Source: Bin125 sp026705025
GTDB lineage: Bacteria > Chloroflexota > Dehalococcoidia > Bin125
Assembly: GCA_026705025.1 (NCBI GenBank)
Contig: JAPPBN010000007.1
Coordinates: 1 to 29,264 of the forward strand
DNA length: 29,264 bases
Reading direction: 5' to 3'
This document shows positions 1 to 7,488 of this stretch, piece after piece. Made by a program: the position numbers and the translations under genes. The stretch's first letter is position 1, and every line of letters begins with the position of its first letter. The notes below the pieces were generated by a model. It worked only from the letters and a program-made list of their open reading frames with translations, did no database searches and was not told the DNA's origin.

Positions 1-56
1 CATCCGAGCCGGCCGACGTCGAAGCTGAACTCGCAGCCGCCGGCGCGAGCGAGTAG
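1..56 (+). CDS. rpsE: C-terminal tail of ribosomal protein S5 (partial)
   Basis: Only the last 17 codons and a TAG stop are present (codons from base 3). They encode an Ala/Glu-rich tail, SEPADVEAELAAAGASE. The tail itself is not diagnostic. The assignment rests on position: in the spc operon S5 directly precedes L30, and here the stop lies 6 nt before the L30 start. Ala/Glu-rich C-terminal tails also occur on L15, RpoA and L17 in this window. The frame and stop are seen directly; the identity is inferred from gene order. Confidence 0.6.
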   Translation, partial: SEPADVEAELAAAGASE

Positions 57-62
57 CAGGAC

Positions 63-251
63 ATGACAACGCTCAAGATCACGTACACCAAGTCAGCCAT
101 CGGCTATCGCGCCGACCAGGGTCACACGATTCGTTCGCTTGGTCTTCGCAAACTGGGCCAGAGTACGACCAAAGATGACACTCCTGACGTTCGTGGGATG
201 TTACGCAAGGTCTCCCACCTCGTCACCGTGACGGAAATCGAGGACGAGTAA
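63..251 (+). CDS. rpmD: 50S ribosomal protein L30
   Basis: Small 62-residue protein of the large ribosomal subunit. The sequence has the L30 pattern: a short beta strand (LKITYTKSAIGY), then the HTIRSLGLRKLGQS segment and a DTPDVRGMLRKVSHLV helix at about residues 40-54. The length is normal for bacterial L30. The ATG follows a GCAGGAC stretch that can act as a weak ribosome binding site. The TAA stop overlaps the rplO ATG by one base (TAATG), so translation of the two is probably coupled. It lies between S5 and L15, as in the standard spc operon. Confidence 0.95.
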   Translation: MTTLKITYTKSAIGYRADQGHTIRSLGLRKLGQSTTKDDTPDVRGMLRKVSHLVTVTEIEDE

Positions 252-742
252 TGGTCCTTCGACTCAACGACCTGAGCCCGCCGCCCGGCTCCCGCAAGCG
301 CCGCAAACGGGTCGGTCGGGGTAATGCCTCGGGCAAGGGCACCTATTCCGGACGCGGACTCAAAGGGCAGCGCTCCCGCGCGGGTCGTGACTACAACGCC
401 GTGTTCGAGGGCGGCGCAATGTCCATGATGCGGACCCTGCCCCGCCGCAAAGGGTTCAAGGCGCCCTTCCGTGTGGAAGCGCAACCAATCAACGTCGTCG
501 ATTTGGACCGCCGTTTCAGCGACGGTGATACGGTCGATGCAGACGCGCTCGTCGCCGCGGGGCTCTTGCGGCGCAGAACCCAGCGGTTCAAGGTGCTCGC
601 CGGTGGCGAAATCGCCGGCGCCCTGCATCTGAGCGTGGAACGAATCTCTCCGGCCGCGCTAGCGAAGATCGTTGCCGCGGGCGGCAGTGTTGAGGTCATC
701 AATGCAGAGAACGCAGACAGCAGCGGGGCCGACGAGGCCTAA
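251..742 (+). CDS. rplO: 50S ribosomal protein L15
   Basis: Large-subunit protein L15, 163 residues, slightly longer than the usual 145-150. The N-terminus has the glycine/arginine-rich rRNA-binding region (GRGNASGKGTYSGRGLKGQ, about residues 22-40). The C-terminal globular part carries the family signature around RFKVLAGGEIAGALHLSVERIS. The protein ends in an acidic tail (NAENADSSGADEA). The start overlaps the rpmD stop. The last 41 nt overlap the chosen secY start, which is an unusually long overlap for this operon but is supported by a TGAGG ribosome binding site inside rplO. Confidence 0.95.
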   Translation: MVLRLNDLSPPPGSRKRRKRVGRGNASGKGTYSGRGLKGQRSRAGRDYNAVFEGGAMSMMRTLPRRKGFKAPFRVEAQPINVVDLDRRFSDGDTVDADALVAAGLLRRRTQRFKVLAGGEIAGALHLSVERISPAALAKIVAAGGSVEVINAENADSSGADEA

Positions 743-2450
743 GCTGCTGCAGGCGTTGGTTGACGCCTGGCGACAGCCGGACGTCCGCCAAAAGGTCGCG
801 TTCACGCTGGCCATGCTGGTCGTGTTCCGGCTGGTCGCGCACGTTCCGATTCCCGATATCAACAAGACCCAGCTCGAAAACGCGCTGGACAACAACCCGG
901 TCCTCGGCTTCCTCAACCTGTTCTCCGGCGGCGGCCTCGACAACCTATCGATCGTCGCCCTCGGCGTCTATCCCTACATCACGGCCTCCATCGTGATGAA
1001 CCTGATGCAGCCGATGATCCCCAAGCTGCAAGCGCTGGCCCAGGAAGGCGAGTCGGGCCGCAACCGGATACAGCTCTACACCTATTGGCTGGCCGTGCCG
1101 ATGTCACTGGTCCAGGGCTATGGACAGTTGTTGCTGCTCGAAAACGCTCGAGCGATCACAGGGATCGGCTTTGGCGCCGAGGAGTGGCTGCCCACGCTCT
1201 CGGCACTGATGACGATGACCGCCGGCACCATGTTCCTGATCTGGCTGGGCGAACTGATCACAGAGAAGGGCGTCGGTAACGGCATCTCGCTGATCATCTT
1301 CGCCGGCATCGTGGCCAGTTTCCCCACGCTGTTCAACTCGGTCCGACTCTCCGACATCGGCTGGTCCGGCATCGCCGTCGTGATCGCAATCGCGATTGCC
1401 CTGGTTGCGCTGATCGTCTTCTTCCAGGAGGCGCAGCGGAGGATTCCCGTTCAATATGCCCGATCGGTATTCAGAGGCGGGAGGATGTACCGCCAGAGCG
1501 GTCAGTCCTACGTGCCCTTACGCGTCAACTCGGCAGGCATGATCCCGCTGATCTTCGCCTTCTCGATCATCATCTTCCCCTCGGTTCTGGCCGGTTGGAT
1601 CACCGGCGCCGCCGGGGAAGAATCGCAGACGCAGGTCGCGGTCGAACTGCCCTTCACCCGAGAAGATGCTGATACCACGCTGGCCACGCTGCTCCCCGAC
1701 CTCAATGCGTCGGGAGAGTTCGTCGTCAATGACGGAATCATCGAGTGGGACAGGGAAGAAGACACCTTCCAGACCGTGCTCGACCGGATCAACTCGAACT
1801 CGGATTCCAACGTGCTCACCCAGGTCGAGACCACCTCTGATCCAGTCTCCGGTGAGACGTTGTACGCGTGGCGGATCGACGCGAATGAAATCTCCGAGGA
1901 ACCGATTCGGCTGGCCGACCGCGAAGGCAACTTCATTGCGGTGTCGGAAATCAAAACTCACGAGGATCCGGTCGACAACCCTCTGACTCCCGACATCGCC
2001 GAAGGACAGACGCTCGGTGAACGGCCGGGATGGATCATCCGTGCGGCGGATTGGGTCCAGCTCAACCTGTCACCCGGGCGTCCGGCCTACTGGGGACTTT
2101 CCTTCATCCTCGTGGTCGGCTTCACCTTTTTCTACACATTCGTCACCTTCCAGCAACAGAACCTGGCCGAGAACCTCCAGAAACAGGGAGGGTTCATCCC
2201 CGGGATCAGACCGGGACGACCCACACAGGACTACATCAATCGCGTGTTGGCAAGGATTACCTGGGCGGGAGCGTTATTCCTCGGCTTTGTCGCGGTGGTC
2301 CCATTCCTCGCGACCGAGTTCATCCCCGATTCCACAGCCCTTACCATCTCGTCGACCGGTCTCTTGATCGTCGTCGGCGTAGCGCTCGACACGATGCGAC
2401 AGATTGAGGCGCAACTCCTGATGCGCAATTACGAAGGGTTCATCCGCTAA
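702..2450 (+). CDS. secY: Protein translocase subunit SecY with a large extracytoplasmic insertion
   Basis: Channel-forming subunit of the Sec translocon in the cytoplasmic membrane. Ten membrane segments are recognisable, with typical motifs: FRLVAHVPIPDI after TM1, SIVALGVYPYITASIVMNL near the plug, GLSFILVVGFTFFYTFV (TM8), GGFIPGIRPGRPTQDYI in the C5 loop, and a C-terminal LLMRNYEGFIR. At 582 residues it is about 140 longer than usual. The excess lies at about residues 306-443, between TM7 and TM8, on the outer face of the membrane. The insert is Asp/Glu/Thr/Ser-rich with no hydrophobic segment, and flanking sequence aligns normally with E. coli SecY. The ATG at 702 has TGAGG 6 nt upstream; a TTG at 756 would give a shorter N-terminus without overlap. 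Confidence 0.95.
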   Translation: MQRTQTAAGPTRPKLLQALVDAWRQPDVRQKVAFTLAMLVVFRLVAHVPIPDINKTQLENALDNNPVLGFLNLFSGGGLDNLSIVALGVYPYITASIVMNLMQPMIPKLQALAQEGESGRNRIQLYTYWLAVPMSLVQGYGQLLLLENARAITGIGFGAEEWLPTLSALMTMTAGTMFLIWLGELITEKGVGNGISLIIFAGIVASFPTLFNSVRLSDIGWSGIAVVIAIAIALVALIVFFQEAQRRIPVQYARSVFRGGRMYRQSGQSYVPLRVNSAGMIPLIFAFSIIIFPSVLAGWITGAAGEESQTQVAVELPFTREDADTTLATLLPDLNASGEFVVNDGIIEWDREEDTFQTVLDRINSNSDSNVLTQVETTSDPVSGETLYAWRIDANEISEEPIRLADREGNFIAVSEIKTHEDPVDNPLTPDIAEGQTLGERPGWIIRAADWVQLNLSPGRPAYWGLSFILVVGFTFFYTFVTFQQQNLAENLQKQGGFIPGIRPGRPTQDYINRVLARITWAGALFLGFVAVVPFLATEFIPDSTALTISSTGLLIVVGVALDTMRQIEAQLLMRNYEGFIR

Positions 2451-2452
2451 CA

Positions 2453-3118
2453 ATGAGCGAACCAACCATGTACGTCATCCTGTTGGGACCGCCAGGGGCT
2501 GGCAAGGGCACGCAGGCAGTCCAAACCGCAGAACGTACGGGACTCCTCCACCTCTCGACCGGAGACATGTTCCGCGAGAACCTGCGCAACGGGACAGAGC
2601 TGGGCGATCTGGCGAAGACATACATGGACCAGGGTGAACTCGTCCCCGACAACGTCACGATCCGCATGCTGCTCGAACGCATCGGCCGTGACGATGCCAG
2701 GGCCGGCTGCCTCTTTGACGGATTCCCAAGAACAGTCGAGCAAGCCAAGGCCTTGGACGAGGCGCTCACCGAGCAGGGCAATGAGATTGCCGTCACGATC
2801 CTGATCGACGTCTCCAACGAAGAAATCACGCGCAGGCTCGGCGGACGTGTCAGTTGCGCCACATGCGGCAGCGTCTTCCACGAGATCTTCAACCCTCCCA
2901 ACGCCGGCAGCCCTTGCTGTGGAACCGTCAAAATGATCCAGCGTGACGACGATAAACCCGAGGCGATCGCCAACCGCCTGCAGGTCTACGCAGACCAGAC
3001 CGAACCACTGGTCGACTACTACAGCCAGACGGGCAAGCTGGCCTCCGTGAACGGTGAGCAGTCCCCCCAGGCAGTTGGCGAGGATTTGCTTGCCGCCTTG
3101 CAGGCAGTGAGCAGCTAG
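2453..3118 (+). CDS. adk: Adenylate kinase
   Basis: Interconverts ATP + AMP and 2 ADP in the cytosol. The P-loop GPPGAGKGT is at residues 12-20, followed by the AMP-binding STGDMFR and the FDGFPRT motif. This is the long form with a LID domain (about residues 130-165). Zinc-type LIDs carry CxxC and a second CxxC. Here the first pair is C135/C138, but the second is two adjacent cysteines, C155-C156, so metal binding may be altered. The length of 221 residues is normal. It starts 2 nt after the secY stop and precedes map, the standard order. A second ATG at 2468 would remove five residues. Confidence 0.95.
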   Translation: MSEPTMYVILLGPPGAGKGTQAVQTAERTGLLHLSTGDMFRENLRNGTELGDLAKTYMDQGELVPDNVTIRMLLERIGRDDARAGCLFDGFPRTVEQAKALDEALTEQGNEIAVTILIDVSNEEITRRLGGRVSCATCGSVFHEIFNPPNAGSPCCGTVKMIQRDDDKPEAIANRLQVYADQTEPLVDYYSQTGKLASVNGEQSPQAVGEDLLAALQAVSS

Positions 3119-3132
3119 AGTCGGAACGGTTG

Positions 3133-3906
3133 ATGTCTACATCCCGGCGCCCGCGCCAGGTCATTCTCAAGAGCGAGGCCGAAATCGAGCAGATGCGGCC
3201 GGCTGGCCAGATGGTGGGCGAAACACTGGCCGAACTGCGCGAGCTGGCCAAGCCGGGCCGCAAGCTGTCGGAACTCGACCAGCATGTGATCGACAAATTC
3301 AAACGGCTGGACGTGATCCCCACGTTCCTGGGCTATCAGGGATTCCCGCACACGATCTGCGCATCGGTCAACGAGGAAATCGTGCACGGATTCGCCACCG
3401 AGAGGCGTCTCGAAGACGGCGATATTCTCTCGATCGATCTGGGCGCGACGATCAACGGCTGGGTGGGAGACTCGGCGATCACGTTCGGCATCGGCTCGAT
3501 CTCGGCCGAAGCGCAGCGGCTGCTGCAGGTCACTTCCGAGTCGCTACAGGCCGGTATTGCTGTGGCCAGCGTCGGCGTGCGTAAAGGCGATATCGGTGCA
3601 GCCATCCAGGAAGTGATAGAATCAGCGGGTTACGGAGTCGTCCGTGGCTATGTGGGGCACGGTGTGGGACGTGACATGCACGAACCGCCCAGCATGCCCA
3701 ACTACGGTCGTCGCGGCTCCGGTATGACCATGCGTCGCGGGATGGTCGTCGCTTTGGAGCCCATGGCGACGATCGGAGATCCGGAGACCGCGGTGCTGGA
3801 CGATGGCTGGACTGTCGTCACCGCCGACGGAAGCCTGTCGGCCCATTTCGAACACACCGTCGCGCTGCGTGACAGCGGTCCGGCGGACATTTTGACTCAG
3901 GCCTGA
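3133..3906 (+). CDS. map: Methionine aminopeptidase, type I
   Basis: Removes the initiator methionine from nascent proteins. All five metal ligands of the pita-bread fold are present: D102, D113, H176, E209 and E240, in the contexts SIDLGATINGWVGDSAITF, GHGVGRDMHEPP, ALEPMA and SAHFEHTV. Each is offset by exactly five from E. coli numbering, so the core is complete with a slightly longer N-terminus. I prefer the ATG at 3133 over the TTG at 3130: GGAACGG lies just upstream, and the gap from adk is 14 nt. No N-terminal zinc-finger or SH3 region is present, as expected for the bacterial type I enzyme. Confidence 0.95.
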   Translation: MSTSRRPRQVILKSEAEIEQMRPAGQMVGETLAELRELAKPGRKLSELDQHVIDKFKRLDVIPTFLGYQGFPHTICASVNEEIVHGFATERRLEDGDILSIDLGATINGWVGDSAITFGIGSISAEAQRLLQVTSESLQAGIAVASVGVRKGDIGAAIQEVIESAGYGVVRGYVGHGVGRDMHEPPSMPNYGRRGSGMTMRRGMVVALEPMATIGDPETAVLDDGWTVVTADGSLSAHFEHTVALRDSGPADILTQA

Positions 3907-3928
3907 GCAAACAAGCAACGGAGGCTTG

Positions 3929-4213
3929 GTGGCGAGAAATCGAAACACCGGATCGGGACGACGACCCAGGCGCGCCCCAGCGCCTTCGCCGCCCCCAAAG
4001 CAGGACAAAATCGAGGTCGAGGGCGTCGTCAAGGAACTGCTGCCCAACGCCACCTTCAGGGTCGAGTTGCCCAACGGCCACGAAGTATTGGCACACTTGG
4101 CCGGCAAAATGCGACAACACCACATTCGAGTCTTGCGCGGTGACCGTGTTCTCGTCGAGCTCTCCGAGTACGACCTGACCCGCGGGCGCGTTGTCTACCG
4201 ATTCAAGAGCTGA
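3929..4213 (+). CDS. infA: Translation initiation factor IF-1 with a basic N-terminal extension
   Basis: Single S1/OB-fold protein that binds the ribosomal A site during initiation. The core from about residue 26 is canonical: IEVEGVVKELLPNATFRVEL, then GHEVLAHLAGKMRQHHIRVLRGDRVLVELSEYDLTRGRVVYRFKS. It is preceded by about 22 extra residues rich in Arg, Pro and Ala (ARNRNTGSGRRPRRAPAPSP), whereas IF-1 normally begins 5-6 residues before IEVEG. No in-frame ATG or GTG lies nearer to the core. GGAGG ends 4 nt before the GTG at 3929, while a TTG at 3926 lies only 1 nt from it. The usual rpmJ gene is not found after it. Confidence 0.93.
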   Translation: MARNRNTGSGRRPRRAPAPSPPPKQDKIEVEGVVKELLPNATFRVELPNGHEVLAHLAGKMRQHHIRVLRGDRVLVELSEYDLTRGRVVYRFKS

Positions 4214-4275
4214 ACCAGTCCTGGAACAGAACACGGTCCGCCACGACCGAAGCTGCAGGCGAGAGGAACCGGCGC

Positions 4276-4656
4276 ATGGCGAGAATCTCGGGCGTTGATG
4301 TCCCCGACAACAAGAAGGCCCCCTTCGCGCTTCGCTACATCTACGGCATCGGAGCCACCCGCGCGAAAGAAATCGTCGACAAGGCCAACATTGACCCCGA
4401 TCAGCGCATACGCGATCTCTCCGACGCCGAACTGGCGCGAATTCGTGAAATCGTCGATCGGGACTACCTCGTCGAAGGAGACCTCCGACGGGTTGTTCGA
4501 GGCAATGTCCAGCGCCTGATCGATATCAATTGCTACCGGGGTCAACGCCACCGGCGCAACCTGCCCATGCGCGGACAGCGCACGAGAACCAACGCCCGCA
4601 CTCGCCGCGGAACAAAGAAGACAGTTGCCGGCCGACGTCGCGCTGTGAAGCGCTAA
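4276..4656 (+). CDS. rpsM: 30S ribosomal protein S13
   Basis: Head protein of the small subunit that contacts the P-site tRNA and the L5 bridge. The sequence is canonical over 126 residues: MARISGVDVPDNKK, the helix-hairpin-helix RYIYGIGATRAKEI, the DLRRVVRGNVQRLIDINCYRG region and the basic tail LPMRGQRTRTNARTRRGTKK. It starts 62 nt after infA. That gap contains no reading frame for L36, which normally sits here. An AGAGGAA stretch about 10 nt upstream serves as the ribosome binding site. Confidence 0.96.
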   Translation: MARISGVDVPDNKKAPFALRYIYGIGATRAKEIVDKANIDPDQRIRDLSDAELARIREIVDRDYLVEGDLRRVVRGNVQRLIDINCYRGQRHRRNLPMRGQRTRTNARTRRGTKKTVAGRRRAVKR

Positions 4657-4695
4657 CGGCCAGCCGTAAAGCGCTAGTCAGCAGAGGGGAACGGG

Positions 4696-5097
4696 ATGAG
4701 CAGTAGCCAACGACGAGAGCGTAGCCGGCGCCGGCGCGAGCGCAAGAATGTGCCGCACGGCCGGGCCTATATCCAGTCAACCTACAACAACACGATCATC
4801 ACCATGACCGACCTGGCCGGCAACCCCGTCGCCTGGGCATCGGCAGGCAGCACCTCCGCCACTCGTGGCTCGCGCAAGGGCACACCGTTTGCCGCTCAAC
4901 TCGCCGCTGAAGATGCCGCGCAAAAGGCGATGAGCCACGGCATGCGTCAGGTCGATGTCTACGTTAAAGGCCCAGGACAGGGACGCGAGTCCGCAGTCCG
5001 CGCGCTTCAGGCACAGGGTCTGACCCTGCTGTCGATCCGTGACGTCACACCCATCCCCCACAACGGCTGTCGGCCGCGCAAGCGCCGACGCGTATAG
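4696..5097 (+). CDS. rpsK: 30S ribosomal protein S11
   Basis: Platform protein of the small subunit, 133 residues. Typical stretches are GRAYIQSTYNNTIITMTDLAGN, WASAGSTSATRGSRKGTPFAAQLAAEDAA, VYVKGPGQGRESAVRALQAQGL and the C-terminal IRDVTPIPHNGCRPRKRRRV. The N-terminus is very Arg-rich (QRRERSRRRRERK). The ATG follows AGAGGGGAACGGG, a strong ribosome binding site. It lies 39 nt after rpsM, in the standard alpha-operon order. Confidence 0.97.
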   Translation: MSSSQRRERSRRRRERKNVPHGRAYIQSTYNNTIITMTDLAGNPVAWASAGSTSATRGSRKGTPFAAQLAAEDAAQKAMSHGMRQVDVYVKGPGQGRESAVRALQAQGLTLLSIRDVTPIPHNGCRPRKRRRV

Positions 5098-5163
5098 CGA
5101 CTACCCACCTGCCCAACCAGGGCAACCACAGCCAACTACGACGACGGACAGAGAGAAGCGCCA

Positions 5164-5790
5164 ATGGCTCGATACACCGGACCCGTCTGCCGAATCTGCC
5201 GACGCGCCGGCGAAAAGCTGATGCTCAAGGGCGAACGTTGCGTTGGCCCGAAGTGCGCGATTGACCGGCGCAATCAACCGCCCGGCCAGCGATCGCCGCG
5301 TCGGCGCAAGATCTCCGACTATGGAGACCGGCTCAAGGAAAAGCAGAAGGTACGCAAGAGCTACGGCGTCCTCGAGCGTCAATTCCAGCGCATGTTTGCC
5401 GAAGCGAACCGCCGCCCGGGTGCAACCGGCGAGAACCTGCTGCAGATGCTGGAGCTGCGCCTCGATAATGTGGTCTACCGGCTGGGCATCGCCGAGTCGC
5501 GAGCCCAGGCTCGACAGCTGGTCAATCATGGCCACATCTCCCTCAACGAACGCAAGGCGAGCGTCCCCTCGATCGAAACCCGGATCGGCGACAAGATTGG
5601 CTGGACCGAGCGGGGCCGCAAGAGCAAGTTCTACGAGATGGCGCGAACCTGGCAGGGTTCCCGCGAGGTACCCGGTTGGCTGCGCATCGACCCCATTCAG
5701 TTGGAGGGCGAGCTGACCGCTGTTCCCGCCCGAGAAGACATTGACATGCGAGTCGACGAAAACGCCATCGTCGAGTATTACTCGCGCTAA
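5164..5790 (+). CDS. rpsD: 30S ribosomal protein S4, zinc-binding (C+) form
   Basis: Primary 16S rRNA-binding protein. The N-terminus has four cysteines, C9-x2-C12-x13-C26-x4-C31 (CRICRRAG to CVGPKC), which mark the zinc-binding paralogue type. The S4 RNA-binding domain covers about residues 95-160 (LELRLDNVVYRLGIAESRAQARQLVNHGHISLN). The C-terminus MRVDENAIVEYYSR is canonical. The length of 208 is normal. It lies between rpsK and rpoA, 66 nt after rpsK, with an AGAGAGAAG ribosome binding site. S4 is a known translational repressor of the alpha operon in E. coli; I see no recognisable operator pseudoknot here. Confidence 0.97.
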   Translation: MARYTGPVCRICRRAGEKLMLKGERCVGPKCAIDRRNQPPGQRSPRRRKISDYGDRLKEKQKVRKSYGVLERQFQRMFAEANRRPGATGENLLQMLELRLDNVVYRLGIAESRAQARQLVNHGHISLNERKASVPSIETRIGDKIGWTERGRKSKFYEMARTWQGSREVPGWLRIDPIQLEGELTAVPAREDIDMRVDENAIVEYYSR

Positions 5791-5838
5791 GCCCGGCAAT
5801 CCACCGCAACCCACAGTCCCAGGGAGGGACACGACAAC

Positions 5839-7011
5839 GTGATCCTGGCTACCGAAACTCCCAAACTCTCGATCGAAGACGAGCGCGACGACTATGTGCG
5901 CATCGCGGTCGAGCCTCTCAGGCGCGGGTTCGCGCACACTGTAGGCAACGCCCTGCGCCGTGTGCTGCTCAGCGGCATCCGCGGAGCGGCCATCACCTCA
6001 GTGCGGATCGACCAGGTCCAGCACGAGTTCTCCACGATTCCCGAGATGAAGGAGGACACCACCGAGTTCCTCCTCAATCTGCGCGAGATTCGTATTCACG
6101 CCATCGCCGACCGCCCGGCGGAAATGCACCTCAGCGTCACCGGCGCGACCCGCATCACCGCCGGCGACATTGAGGTGCCTGGCGACTACAAAATCGTCAA
6201 TCCCGACCTCTATCTGGCCACGCTGGACGGCGATGATGGCCGGCTCGACGTGGTCATGGATGTCGAGACCGGCTTCGGCTTCCAGCCGTCCGAGCGCAAC
6301 AAGAACGGCGAGCATCTGCTCGGCGTGATTCCGCTGGATGCAGTCTTCACACCGGTCCGCAAGGTCTCCTATGAGGTCCTGCCCGCATCTGGCGGACGAG
6401 GTAGTGAGTTCGAGCAGCTCCTGATTGAAGCATGGACAGACGCCACAATCTCCGGCATCGACGCTGTTCAATCGGCTGCCCGCTCCTTGCGCACCGAACT
6501 CGAACTGTTCGAGACCATGGGTCAGCCAATCACTGCGCGGCAGCTTCCCGCGCACGCCAGAGTCGGCCTGACCGCCGAACAGTACGACATGCCGATCGAA
6601 GAGCTACAGCTCTCCGTTCGGGCACACAACTGCCTCAAGCGCAGCGGCCTGATGCTCGTTGGCCAAATTCTTGAGAAGAGCGACGACGAACTGCTCACAC
6701 TGCGCAATTTCGGGGAGAAGTCATACATCGAGCTCATTGACAAGTTGCTCGAGTTGAACTTGATCGACGAAGACGATCCACGGGTTCGCCGCGCGCGTGA
6801 CGGCGTGTTTGCGCCCAGCAGTGAAGAAACAATGACGACACTGCCGCCGGCGCCAGAGGACGAACCTGCCTCCGTTCCGTCCCTGGCTGCCGCGTCTTCA
6901 GGAGAGCAGGAAGCGGCGGTCGGCGGCGACGAAGACCCGGAAATCACCGGCTCGCTGGGCGCGGCACTGCTCGAAGCTCTGCGCGAGGCGGGCAGCACTG
7001 TCGAGGAGTAA
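5839..7011 (+). CDS. rpoA: RNA polymerase subunit alpha with a long acidic C-terminal tail
   Basis: Dimerising scaffold of RNA polymerase. The N-terminal domain (about 1-235) has EPLRRGFAHTVGNALRRVLLSGIRGAAITSV, and the C-terminal domain (about 255-315) has the helix-hairpin-helix region IEELQLSVRAHNCLKRSGL and LRNFGEKSYIELIDKL. At 390 residues it is about 60-70 longer than usual. After the C-terminal domain comes a Pro/Ala/Glu-rich linker and a terminal helix (SLGAALLEALREAG). The GTG start has AGGGAGGGA about 9 nt upstream. The known position between rpsD and rplQ is kept. The tail is presumably disordered and its role is unknown. Confidence 0.96.
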   Translation: MILATETPKLSIEDERDDYVRIAVEPLRRGFAHTVGNALRRVLLSGIRGAAITSVRIDQVQHEFSTIPEMKEDTTEFLLNLREIRIHAIADRPAEMHLSVTGATRITAGDIEVPGDYKIVNPDLYLATLDGDDGRLDVVMDVETGFGFQPSERNKNGEHLLGVIPLDAVFTPVRKVSYEVLPASGGRGSEFEQLLIEAWTDATISGIDAVQSAARSLRTELELFETMGQPITARQLPAHARVGLTAEQYDMPIEELQLSVRAHNCLKRSGLMLVGQILEKSDDELLTLRNFGEKSYIELIDKLLELNLIDEDDPRVRRARDGVFAPSSEETMTTLPPAPEDEPASVPSLAAASSGEQEAAVGGDEDPEITGSLGAALLEALREAGSTVEE

Positions 7012-7068
7012 GCGAATGGGCGGGCGGCAGCATTCCCAACAGCCCGACAGCGACTACAGGAGTCGACG

Positions 7069-7473
7069 ATGAGGCATCGAAAGAGCGGGCGCGGGCTGAG
7101 TCGCAGTCGATCGCATCGTTCCGCCCTGGTCCGCAACCAGGTGACGGATCTGCTTCGCCACGAGGCGATCGTAACCACCGAGGCCAAGGCCAAAACGATC
7201 CGTCCGGTGGCCGAAAAGATGATCACGCTGGGCAAGCGGGGCGACCTGCACGCCCGCCGTCAGGCCGGCGCGGTGCTCACCGACCGCAAGGTGCTGCGAA
7301 CCCTGTTCGACGACATCGCGCCGCGGTTCGCCGAGCGCAACGGCGGCTATACCCGGATCATCAAGCTCGGACCGCGTCGAGGAGACGGTGCCCAGATGGC
7401 CCACATCGAACTGGTCGAACGAGCCGCACCGGAAGTCGAAGAAGACGCCGGCGAAGAAACACAGGACGAATAG
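7069..7473 (+). CDS. rplQ: 50S ribosomal protein L17
   Basis: Large-subunit protein at the exit tunnel region. The start MRHRKSGRGLSRSRSHRSALVRNQVTDLLRHE, the central TTEAKAKTIRPVAEKMITLGKRGDLHARRQA and the end GGYTRIIKLGPRRGDGAQMAHIELVE are all typical. A 17-residue acidic tail (APEVEEDAGEETQDE) extends the 117-residue core to 134. AGGAG lies 6 nt before the ATG. It follows rpoA at 57 nt and precedes truA. Confidence 0.97.
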   Translation: MRHRKSGRGLSRSRSHRSALVRNQVTDLLRHEAIVTTEAKAKTIRPVAEKMITLGKRGDLHARRQAGAVLTDRKVLRTLFDDIAPRFAERNGGYTRIIKLGPRRGDGAQMAHIELVERAAPEVEEDAGEETQDE

Positions 7474-7488
7474 GTCGAGATCAGAGCA

